Assembly: GCA_964562985.1 (NCBI GenBank)
Contig: CAZLWE010000063.1
Coordinates: forward strand, 1 to 21,104
Origin: SHLQ01 sp964562985
GTDB taxonomy: Bacteria; Actinomycetota; Acidimicrobiia; Acidimicrobiales; SHLQ01
Direction of reading: 5' to 3'
Length of the DNA: 21,104 bases
The position numbers were made by a program, and so were the translations under genes. A model generated the notes under the pieces. The model was not told the DNA's origin. It did no database searches and was given only the letters and a program-made list of their open reading frames with translations. Shown here piece by piece: positions 15,096-21,104 of this stretch (within the stretch, counting starts at the first letter, position 1; the number at the start of each line of letters is the position of its first letter).

Positions 15096-16199
15096 ATGTT
15101 CAAAAACGTTTTTTCGGGCAAAAAGGTGCTGGTAACAGGCCACACCGGTTTCAAGGGCACCTGGATGACTATCTGGCTACAGCAGATGGGCGCCGAGGTT
15201 GTCGGCATCTCCGACAAGGTCCCCACCGACCCCGCCCATTTCATCGCCGCGGGACTCGAAGACTCGATGAAGACCCATTGGCTCGATGTTCGTGATGAAG
15301 AAGCCATCCCTGCTGCTATCGCACGAGAGGCACCGGACTTCGTGTTCCATATGGCAGCCCAGGCCCTGGTGAAGGCCAGCTATGACGATCCGGTCGGCAC
15401 CTACACCACAAACATGGTCGGTTCGGCCAACGTGCTCGAGGGCCTCCGACGTCTCGACAACCAGTGCACGGCAGTGATGATCACTTCCGACAAGTGCTAC
15501 GAGAATGTCGAGACCTACTACGGCTATCGCGAGGACGATCGCTTAGGCGGCGCCGATCCGTACTCGGCATCGAAGGCCGCGGCCGAGCTAATCATCTCAA
15601 GCCACACTCGCTCGTTCTTTGGCCAACCCGACGACGAACGCAATGTGCGTATCGGCGTGACCCGTGCAGGCAATGTTGTCGGCGGTGGCGATTGGGCTGC
15701 CGACCGCTTGGTGGTCGACGTCGCCAAAGCATGGACTGCAGGAGAGAACGTCACCATCCGCCGCCCGCAGGCAACGCGCCCGTGGCAGCACGTTCTCGAG
15801 CCGATCAGTGGATATCTCCAGCTCGGCGCCGAGCTATCGGTTCGCCCGGAGCTCCACAATGAGGCCTTCAACTTTGGCCCACCAGCGGAGGCGGTGAACC
15901 CGGTCCGCGACGTAGTGATCGCGTTGAAGGAACATTTGCCGGGCCTCGACCTCACGATCGACGAAAGCCAGGCTCACTTTCATGAGGCGGGCCTTTTGAA
16001 GCTCACCTGCGATAAGGCACTCAGCTACCTCCAGTGGCGGCCCGTGCTGAACTTCGACGAGACGATGAAGATCACTGCCGAGTGGTATCGCAGTTTCTAT
16101 GAGGATGGAGCAGAGGGCATTCGCGCAATCACCGACGGCCAACTTGCGAACTACACAGACCTCGCCAAGACTCGAGGCCTCAACTGGGCACAGGGGTAA
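15096..16199 (+). CDS. rfbG: CDP-glucose 4,6-dehydratase
   Basis: This SDR-fold NAD+ enzyme converts CDP-glucose to CDP-4-keto-6-deoxyglucose, the entry step of CDP-linked deoxy- and branched sugars. The product is 367 aa. Motifs are VLVTGHTGFKGTW (11-23; the HTGFKG form is diagnostic for RfbG against RmlB), MITSDKCYEN (128-137), the catalytic YSASK (Tyr156, Lys160), TRAGNVVGGGDWAADR (189-204) and RRPQATRPWQHVLEP. The longer reading begins with an unlikely TTG. ATG 15096 has AAGGA 5 nt upstream and starts with the family-typical MFKNVFSGKKVLVTG; ATG 15093 is equally possible. It lies 146 nt after the DUF4012 gene and 6 nt before the cupin gene. No CDP-glucose cytidylyltransferase (rfbF) gene is in the window. 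Confidence 0.93.
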   Translation: MFKNVFSGKKVLVTGHTGFKGTWMTIWLQQMGAEVVGISDKVPTDPAHFIAAGLEDSMKTHWLDVRDEEAIPAAIAREAPDFVFHMAAQALVKASYDDPVGTYTTNMVGSANVLEGLRRLDNQCTAVMITSDKCYENVETYYGYREDDRLGGADPYSASKAAAELIISSHTRSFFGQPDDERNVRIGVTRAGNVVGGGDWAADRLVVDVAKAWTAGENVTIRRPQATRPWQHVLEPISGYLQLGAELSVRPELHNEAFNFGPPAEAVNPVRDVVIALKEHLPGLDLTIDESQAHFHEAGLLKLTCDKALSYLQWRPVLNFDETMKITAEWYRSFYEDGAEGIRAITDGQLANYTDLAKTRGLNWAQG

Positions 16200-16205
16200 G
16201 CCCCA

Positions 16206-16637
16206 ATGCCTGCGCACTTCACGGAACTCCGCCGGATCGAAACCTCAGGCGGCGAGGTCATCAAGGCTCTGACCGCTGAGGAAGCCGATTTCAAAGGCCT
16301 CGGCGAGGCCTACTTTTCGCGGGTGAACCCGGGTTGCGTCCGCGGCTGGAAGCGCCACAACGAAATGACGGTAAACGTCGTGGTACCGGTCGGCCACGTC
16401 CGCTTTGTTGTCGCCGACGAATCCGATGACGGTATCTCCTTTGAGCATTTCGATCTCGGAGCTGACTTCACCCATGGTCGACTCACCATCGAACCCGTCA
16501 CCTGGTTTGGCTTCAAGGGCGGCGCCGAAGGCGGACTGGTGTTGAACCTGTCCAACATCGTGCACCGGCCTGATGAGGCCGACGGTAAACAACTCGACGA
16601 GTTCGACTATGACTGGGGCCCTGGAGCCGAGGAGTAG
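16206..16637 (+). CDS. Cupin-fold sugar epimerase-like protein (dTDP-4-dehydrorhamnose 3,5-epimerase-related)
   Basis: The 143-aa protein has the short RmlC-like cupin form. GLGEAYFSRVNPGCVRGWKRH (31-51, in two pieces) corresponds to the RGxHxQ strand of RmlC, with a Trp-Lys insertion. MTVNVVVPVGHVRFVV, VTWFGFKGG and LNLSNIVHRPDEA (113-125) complete the barrel. Such proteins epimerise or isomerise 4-keto-6-deoxy sugar nucleotides, so the product of the CDP-glucose dehydratase just upstream is the likely substrate (inference from neighbours). Whether the catalytic His/Tyr pair of true RmlC is kept is not certain from reading alone. The spacing of 6 nt upstream and 3 nt downstream shows a tight operon. 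Confidence 0.8.
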   Translation: MPAHFTELRRIETSGGEVIKALTAEEADFKGLGEAYFSRVNPGCVRGWKRHNEMTVNVVVPVGHVRFVVADESDDGISFEHFDLGADFTHGRLTIEPVTWFGFKGGAEGGLVLNLSNIVHRPDEADGKQLDEFDYDWGPGAEE

Positions 16638-16640
16638 ACA

Positions 16641-17903
16641 GTGGGTATTTGGGATCGATTACAACGACGTGCTGATTCGTTCGGTGACGCTTCAATCGCT
16701 GTCGTCGGTGCCGGCTATGTTGGCACCGGCGTCGTCCATTCCATCGCCCAATCGCCAGGCATGCGTCCGAGCCTGATCGTCAACCGCAACACCGGCCGCG
16801 CAATCGACGCGCTGACCACAATGGGCGTGAAGGCCGACGACATCATCCATAGCGACAACACCGACGAACTCACCCAAGCGATTCGTTCGGGTCGTCCGGC
16901 GATCACCTCTCACTCCGGAGTGGTCGCAGATCTTCCCGTCGATGTTGTCGTGGAAGCCACCGGCGCCCTCGACTATGGAACCGAAACGATCCTCACCATG
17001 CTCGACGCCGGCAAGCACGTCGTGTCGTTCAATGCCGAGTGCGACGCGCTCTTGGCTTGGCTTTTCCACCAGCGGGCGCGAGCGAACGACGTGATCTACA
17101 CGATCGCCGATGGCGACCAACCTGGCGTGCTGTTCCGTCTCCAACAAGAGGTGGAACGGATGGGCTTTGAGGTCACGGCATCACTCAACTGCAAACGACA
17201 TCTGAACGTCCACCAAAACCCCGAGACCGGGGCTGCATACGCGGCGCGTGACACCACGTCGTCGCATATGACGACCGCGTTTGGCGATGGAACCAAGATG
17301 CAGGTCGAACAGGCCGTGGTTGCCAACGCAACCGGCATGATTCCCGACAAGCGCGGCATGCACGGCATCGAATCGACAGTGGCCACCGCCCATATCGATA
17401 TCCCCGCAGTGCTGTCGTCGCCATGGCGAGTCGACTTCACCCTCGGCGGCGACTTCGGCGCAGGCGTCGGCATCGTGGCCAGACACCCAAACCATGATCT
17501 GCATCAACAGGCCATGGGTTTCTACAAAATGGGCGATGGGCCGGACTATTTCTTCTTCCGTCCGTACCACCTTGTACATCTTGAGATTCCGATGACCATC
17601 GCCGAGCTCATATTGGACAACGAGCCACTCGTGACCGTTGACGCTCCACACGTTGCTGAAGTGGTCGCCATCGCGAAGAAAGACCTAATCGTCGGCGAAG
17701 ATCTCGATTGCATCGGCGGCTTCAGCGCCTATGGCCATATCGACACCGCCGAGAACGCTGCTGGCTATTTGCCTGTTGGCCTCGTTGAGTACGCCTCGAT
17801 GACCGGAGTTGTTCCACAGGATGATCCAATCCCGCTCAGTGCCGTGCAGCTCGACGAATCAACAACCGTCGTGCGTGAGTGGAAGGCGATGCACGGCCTC
17901 TAG
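16641..17903 (+). CDS. COG4091-type NAD(P)-dependent oxidoreductase with C-terminal SAF domain
   Basis: The 420-aa protein is related to homoserine dehydrogenase. The Rossmann motif is VVGAGYVGTG (21-30), followed by VDVVVEATGA (100-109) and GKHVVSFNAECDALLA (124-139). A middle domain has TASLNCKRHLNVHQNP and NATGMIPDKRGMHGIE. The C-terminal SAF-like part has VVAIAKKDLIVGEDLDCIGG (341-360) and GYLPVGLVEYA. The true substrate is unknown for this group. Its position as third gene behind the CDP-glucose dehydratase and the cupin suggests it modifies a CDP-keto-sugar rather than homoserine (inference). The GTG start at 16641 is supported by GAGGAG six nt upstream, which overlaps the end of the cupin gene. 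Confidence 0.8.
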   Translation: MGIWDRLQRRADSFGDASIAVVGAGYVGTGVVHSIAQSPGMRPSLIVNRNTGRAIDALTTMGVKADDIIHSDNTDELTQAIRSGRPAITSHSGVVADLPVDVVVEATGALDYGTETILTMLDAGKHVVSFNAECDALLAWLFHQRARANDVIYTIADGDQPGVLFRLQQEVERMGFEVTASLNCKRHLNVHQNPETGAAYAARDTTSSHMTTAFGDGTKMQVEQAVVANATGMIPDKRGMHGIESTVATAHIDIPAVLSSPWRVDFTLGGDFGAGVGIVARHPNHDLHQQAMGFYKMGDGPDYFFFRPYHLVHLEIPMTIAELILDNEPLVTVDAPHVAEVVAIAKKDLIVGEDLDCIGGFSAYGHIDTAENAAGYLPVGLVEYASMTGVVPQDDPIPLSAVQLDESTTVVREWKAMHGL

Positions 17904-18033
17904 GTTGCGTCCGGCATTCTCCATCATCTGGATGAGGTCAATGAAGGTTCCTGCATACGCAAGGGTTTAGCACGCACCTCGGTGTGATATCACTTCACCA
18001 GCTGACCGGTCGCGAGGTAGCGAGGTAGCGAGC

Positions 18034-18051
18034 TATAGTCGGCGGCTGATG
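18034..18051 (+). promoter_or_regulatory. Candidate -10 box (TATAGT) for a possibly leaderless transcript
   Basis: TATAGT at 18034-18039 lies 9 nt before the ATG at 18049, so transcription would start at or next to the start codon. No proper ribosome-binding site precedes the ATG. Leaderless mRNAs are common in actinobacteria. A -35 box is not evident. The duplicated GAGGTAGC just upstream (18014-18029) is a further small repeat. Confidence 0.35.
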
Positions 18052-19668
18052 GACACTACGCCGCACAAAATTGCATCATGGAGCGACATCCCGGACCGAG
18101 TTCCCTTTGGTGTGCTCGTCGGAAACGTCGACCTCATCGTCGTTCGCTGGGGAGACGAACATTCGGTTCTGTACGGACGATGTTTGCACCGTGGAGCTCT
18201 ACTCGCCGATGGCACTATTTCCGGTGACGACGTCATCTGCGGCGTGCACGGCTGGGACTTCCGCTTTGATACGGGCGTTTCGAGCTACAACAACGCGGAA
18301 CGGCTCGCCAAGTTCACCTCATGGGTCGAGGGTGATGACCTGTTCATCGATCTCGCAGAACTCGAGGCATGGGAGCAAGACAACCCGCAGCCATTCGATC
18401 GCGACGCGTATCAGGGAGCCTTTCAAGACCCCGGCGGAACCCCCGACGAACCCTATGTCGGGCTGATCCGAAAGCTGTCTAGCGAGGGGCTCGACAACTT
18501 GGGCCACCATGGCCCGACCGCGGCGATGGGTGTTCCCCGAGACTTACTTCCCTCTTGGGACGACATTCAGCTCGTGACAGCACAACTCGCTCGTCGGCCA
18601 CTCCTCGACGATGCGCCTGTCTCGACAGCAACCGTCATCGGGCCAAGTGCTGCGAAACCCCTCACACTCGACATTCCGATCTTCGTTTCCGACATGAGCT
18701 TTGGCTCACTGTCAGAAGAGGCGAAGGTGGCGTTGTCGAAGGGAGCCGAACTTGCTGGCACGGGCATCTGCTCGGGCGAAGGTGGAGCGCTCCCCGAAGA
18801 GCAAGCCGCCAACTCTCGGTATTTCTACGAACTGGCCTCGGGCAGGTTTGGCTGGGAGATCGACAACGTGGCGGACGTTCAGGCGTTCCACTTCAAATTC
18901 GGGCAGGGAGCAAAGACCGGTACCGGTGGCCACCTACCCGGACACAAAGTCACGGGCAAGATCGCAGAAGTTCGCAAGCTGCCTGAAGGCGAGCCGGCGA
19001 TCTCTCCAGCTACTTTCCCAAACCTCGTTTTCGAGGATGACTATGCACAACTAGCAGCGCAAGTGCGTGAGCGCTCTGGCGGAATTCCGATCGGCGCGAA
19101 GTTGTCGGCTCAGCACATCGAGGCCGATATCGATGCGGCGTTGCGCATTGGTGTCGACTACATCATCCTCGATGGCCGAGGCGGCGGCACCGGCGCTGCC
19201 CCAACGATGTTCAGGGACCACATATCGGTCCCGACGATCCCTGCGCTCGCACGGGCCAAACGGCACCTCGATTCGGTTGGGCGAAGCGACGTCACACTCG
19301 TCATTACCGGCGGGCTTCGCACACACACAGACTTTGTTAAGGCGTTGGCTCTGGGGGCGGACGCGATCGCGGTCTCGAATTCTGCGATCCAAGCAATTGG
19401 TTGTCTTGGCATGCGAGCGTGTCACACCAACAACTGCCCGGTCGGAATCGCGACACAACGAAAGGACCTGCGATCTCGGCTGCTCGTCGATGAGGCCGCG
19501 GAGCGTCTGGCCCGGTTCTTTGACGCAACGGTCGAACTCATGAGCGTCTTGACCCGCGCCTGTGGCCATGATCAGCTCGCAGGGCTTGCCGTCGATGACC
19601 TCACGACCTTTAACCGCGAAATGGCCCATCTCACCGGAGTCGCCTACGGAGGCGTTGGACCTGCCTAG
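18049..19668 (+). CDS. Rieske [2Fe-2S] domain fused to glutamate synthase-type FMN/[3Fe-4S] domain
   Basis: This is a 539-aa two-domain redox protein. The N-terminal Rieske domain (about 5-105) has CLHRG (Cys45, His47) and CGVHGW (Cys64, His67), the C-x-H-x16-C-x2-H arrangement. The second domain (about 175-535) is the FMN-binding synthase domain of GltB: SDMSFGSLSEEAKVAL, ICSGEGGALPEE, KFGQGAKTGTGGHLPGHK (283-300), GAKLSAQH, DGRGGGTGAAP and ITGGLRT. It includes the [3Fe-4S] cysteines 452, 458 and 463 (C-x5-C-x4-C) followed by PVGIATQ. There is no glutaminase domain, so ammonia would not come from glutamine within this chain. The Rieske domain could feed electrons to FMN in place of GltD (inference). 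Reaction and substrate are unknown. It stands 145 nt behind the COG4091 gene, with its own likely promoter. Confidence 0.88.
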   Translation: MDTTPHKIASWSDIPDRVPFGVLVGNVDLIVVRWGDEHSVLYGRCLHRGALLADGTISGDDVICGVHGWDFRFDTGVSSYNNAERLAKFTSWVEGDDLFIDLAELEAWEQDNPQPFDRDAYQGAFQDPGGTPDEPYVGLIRKLSSEGLDNLGHHGPTAAMGVPRDLLPSWDDIQLVTAQLARRPLLDDAPVSTATVIGPSAAKPLTLDIPIFVSDMSFGSLSEEAKVALSKGAELAGTGICSGEGGALPEEQAANSRYFYELASGRFGWEIDNVADVQAFHFKFGQGAKTGTGGHLPGHKVTGKIAEVRKLPEGEPAISPATFPNLVFEDDYAQLAAQVRERSGGIPIGAKLSAQHIEADIDAALRIGVDYIILDGRGGGTGAAPTMFRDHISVPTIPALARAKRHLDSVGRSDVTLVITGGLRTHTDFVKALALGADAIAVSNSAIQAIGCLGMRACHTNNCPVGIATQRKDLRSRLLVDEAAERLARFFDATVELMSVLTRACGHDQLAGLAVDDLTTFNREMAHLTGVAYGGVGPA

Positions 19669-19753
19669 TCAGCGTTGAGCTGTGCAAGCAGTTCGACTAG
19701 CTTGCGTACACCTGCTGCGGGCAAGATCGCCACGACCTTGAACGACTGCACAC

Positions 19754-19843
19754 ATGTCTGAAGAAGTTGAATGGCACCGGGTTCTCGACGTCGATGAACT
19801 CGACGAGGGCCGGACGACGGTCGCTGTTGGCTCGAGGCGCTGA
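19754..19843 (+). pseudogene. Remnant: 5' end of a Rieske-ferredoxin-like gene
   Basis: A 29-codon frame begins at ATG 19754 and contains VEWHRVLDVDELDEGR followed by TTVAVGS. This resembles the first strands of stand-alone Rieske proteins, which continue with a CPHxG cluster motif; the call rests on memory of that family. The frame stops at TGA 19841, long before any cluster ligands, and no continuation is visible in the other frames. I read it as a truncated remnant. It could instead be a chance short frame. Confidence 0.4.
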
Positions 19844-20181
19844 CGATGGTCGCTGCCGACGTGTCAATCGATGCATCCGAGCCATAGCTTTTGCCGGGCC
19901 ACTTCGATCCCGCCATTGAGATGGGTGACGAGAACCATCGTGCGAGTTATGGGGCATCACCCGGAGATGACGCGATCGCCGAGCCGTACCTGTACGTCAG
20001 CGTCTGGTGGGCCGATCGTCTTGGAATCGAACGAAACGAAACCTGGGATGGCGAACCATTCATCGGCAAGCAACTGCGAGCCAGCGAATTTTCGAGCGGG
20101 ACGAACCCCGTTGAGCAGGCAGCCCAATTTTGGCGCGGAGCGCGTGACCTTCTCGACGCGCAACCGTCTAACGCTGCGTGA
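19813..20181 (+). pseudogene. Remnant: C-terminal part of an uncharacterised actinobacterial protein
   Basis: One reading frame gives WLEALTMVAADVSIDASEP, then an in-frame TAG (19885-19887), then LLPGHFDPAIEMGDENHRAS, YGASPGDDAIAEPYLYVSVW and a further polar helix ending at 20181. The order (W)PxHFD, then SPGD, then PYLYVxxW is a signature I associate with the C-terminus of a widespread hypothetical protein of about 250 aa. There the stop position and the following Leu-Pro would read Trp-Leu-Trp-Pro. The stop, the missing N-terminal half and the abrupt change of frame near 19811-19828 argue for a pseudogene. A TTG start at 19891 could in principle still express the last 96 residues. Confidence 0.55.
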
Positions 20182-20381
20182 CGATGACCGCCGTGCTTGT
20201 TGAACCACGATGACGATCCTCGACGACCATCCGGAGAACAGTTCTTCTCGTGGCACTGCCGTTCTGGTTCGCTAACACCTGCAGGGAGCCACAAGCGAGC
20301 ACCCATGAGTAGTGTCGGGTCATCATGGCGAGTCCCTTAAGCCCACCACAGCTGCTGTTTGGCCCGATGGTCGGCCTGCGT

Positions 20382-20816
20382 CTAAACGTCGGGCGCTTCA
20401 CCCTTAGGGGTACCGATGGTGACGACGTAGCCGTCGGGGTCGCGGACCCATACTTCGTGCATGCCGTACCAGGTCATCTGTAGCGGCTTCACAATCTCGA
20501 CATCGCCCAGTCGTGCGAGCACTGCCTCCACATCGTCGACCCGGAAGTACAGGCTGAACGTGCCGCCGGGTGTATCACCTTCAGAGAACGCCTGGGGAGC
20601 GTCTTCGGCGAGGTTGGCCCGGTCCTGGAGCATCATCTCTGCCTCGCCCAATCGCACCGAAGCAAAAATGGCGCCGTCAATGATGCCGCCTTCCATATCG
20701 GCCTTCTGGTCGGGGTCGACGGTGAATGCAATCGTGCCGCCAAGACCATCGACATAGAACGCCAGGCTCGCCGCCACGTCGGTGACCATCAGGTTGGGAC
20801 TCATTGAATTGACCAT
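20382..20816 (-). CDS. VOC-superfamily protein (glyoxalase/bleomycin resistance-like)
   Basis: This is a 144-aa single-chain protein with two beta-alpha-beta-beta-beta units. The first is SPNLMVTDVAASLAFYVDGL (6-25) through MMLQD. The second is GTFSLYFRVDDVEAVLARL (85-103) through HEVWVRDPDGYVVTIG (120-135). The VRDPDGY turn and Glu121 are typical of the metal-site strand. The superfamily covers lyases, dioxygenases and drug-binding proteins, so no substrate can be given. The ATG at 20816 has AAGG about 8 nt upstream; ATG 20804 (Met5) is an alternative. It is divergent from the RmlC-like gene with 55 bp between the starts, and nothing intact lies downstream for 700 bp. Confidence 0.85.
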   Translation of the reverse strand: MVNSMSPNLMVTDVAASLAFYVDGLGGTIAFTVDPDQKADMEGGIIDGAIFASVRLGEAEMMLQDRANLAEDAPQAFSEGDTPGGTFSLYFRVDDVEAVLARLGDVEIVKPLQMTWYGMHEVWVRDPDGYVVTIGTPKGEAPDV

Positions 20817-20871
20817 GGCGCTACCTTACGCACACCCACTGACAGGGCGTACCTGCGATTACTCTGGCGGT

Positions 20872-21104
20872 GTGATCTTCAACGAAACACCCCTTGCCGG
20901 TGCCTACACGATCGACCTTGAACGCATCGAGGACGATCGCGGCTTCTTCGCCCGAGCGTGGGCCGAAGAAGAGTTTGTGGCCCACGGACTGAATCCCCAG
21001 ATAGCCCAAACCAACATGTCCAAGACGCTCAAGGCTGGGACGTTCCGCGGCTTCCACTGGCAGGACCCGCCCAACGGTGAGGCAAAGACGGTTCGCTGCA
21101 TTTC
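20872..21104 (+). CDS. RmlC/RfbC-type dTDP-4-dehydrorhamnose 3,5-epimerase (5' part, cut by window end)
   Basis: The first 77 codons of a cupin-fold sugar-nucleotide 3,5-epimerase are visible. They comprise TPLAGAYTIDLERIEDDRGFF, in pieces, then GLNPQIAQTNMSKTLKAGTF and RGFHWQDPPNGEAKTVRCI. The RGFHWQ(x)PP and AKTVR elements match the RmlC core, where the His is the catalytic base. The family normally has about 180-200 residues, so the rest lies beyond 21104. The start is GTG 20872 with GGCGG immediately upstream; no nearby ATG fits. It may act on a dTDP- or CDP-linked keto sugar. The neighbouring CDP-sugar genes make either possible, so no gene symbol is given. Confidence 0.85.
   Translation, partial: MIFNETPLAGAYTIDLERIEDDRGFFARAWAEEEFVAHGLNPQIAQTNMSKTLKAGTFRGFHWQDPPNGEAKTVRCI

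Larger units (their letters stand above)
19669..20381. other. Decayed spacer of about 700 bp without an intact gene
   Basis: Between the Rieske-GltS gene and the VOC gene no complete gene can be supported on either strand. It contains two plus-strand remnants, annotated separately. The stretch 20182-20381 shows only tiny open frames. Two of them encode a similar TAVLV peptide near 20184-20201 and 20257-20271, possibly a degenerate duplication. No IS ends, tRNA or long repeats were seen. Confidence 0.55.

Noticed and set aside
19665..19916. Minus-strand frame of 83 codons after the Rieske-GltS gene, ending in a helix-like VRKLVELLAQLNAD
   Set aside because: It overlaps the stop of the Rieske-GltS gene, and its upstream part is antisense to the plus-strand remnants. 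The last 30 residues could be a fragment, but no homologue comes to mind.
20168..20401. 77-codon minus-strand frame overlapping the end of the VOC gene
   Set aside because: I recognise no family in it and it overlaps the conserved VOC C-terminus; it might hold a decayed fragment but cannot be supported.
20839..20865. CTGACA and TACTCT as a promoter for the RmlC-like gene
   Set aside because: The spacing is only 15 bp and both boxes are weak.

Overview
The window looks like a chromosomal segment of an actinobacterium. Acidimicrobiia (Ilumatobacter-like) is my best guess. The reasons are moderately high GC, tightly overlapping ATG/GTG starts, an F0F1 operon that opens with atpZ and atpI genes and has two separate b-type subunits, the glyA-wecA-atp neighbourhood, DUF4012 and LAxTG-type surface proteins. 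The taxonomy is inference; no rRNA or other marker is present, and I saw no tRNA, CRISPR array, IS element or prophage.

Left part (1-4391, minus strand): the upstream part of an F0F1 ATP synthase operon, read in the order atpZ-like, atpI-like, atpB (a), atpE (c), atpF' (b'), atpF (b), atpH (delta), atpA (alpha, cut by the window edge just at its Walker A loop). Most junctions are 1-4 nt overlaps, which implies translational coupling. A 247-bp divergent spacer (4392-4638) carries a candidate atp promoter, a 14-bp perfect palindrome and an 8-bp-stem hairpin. It leads rightward into a secreted SGNH/GDSL hydrolase gene (4639-5769). That gene sits between the atp operon and wecA (5794-6915) and glyA (7057-8298), both minus strand, so it looks like an insertion into an otherwise co-oriented, conserved gene neighbourhood.

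Middle part (8568-14949, plus strand): a four-gene cell-surface polysaccharide operon. It encodes a polyprenyl-phosphate sugar-phosphate transferase that starts glycan assembly, a Wzz/BY-kinase chain-length regulator with non-standard Walker motifs, a small secreted protein with a C-terminal LALTG sorting-like signal, and a large multi-pass DUF4012 protein. Two 19-bp direct repeats, 22 bp apart, lie in the divergent spacer upstream of it and are a good candidate operator.

Right part (15096-19668, plus strand): a nucleotide-sugar block of CDP-glucose 4,6-dehydratase, a cupin of the dTDP-4-dehydrorhamnose 3,5-epimerase-like type and a COG4091-type NAD(P) oxidoreductase with SAF domain. After a 145-bp gap comes an unusual fusion of a Rieske [2Fe-2S] domain to the FMN/[3Fe-4S] synthase domain of glutamate synthase. 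About 700 bp of decayed DNA follows, holding two recognisable gene remnants. Then come a VOC/glyoxalase-like gene (minus) and the start of an RmlC-type epimerase gene (plus), cut by the window end.

The overall picture is a housekeeping energy/one-carbon region abutting a glycan-assembly and deoxysugar region. The most novel-looking items are the Rieske-GltS fusion, the CDP-sugar trio with the COG4091 oxidoreductase, the glycan operon with its LAxTG protein, atypical kinase and direct-repeat operator, and the decayed junction at 19.7-20.4 kb.
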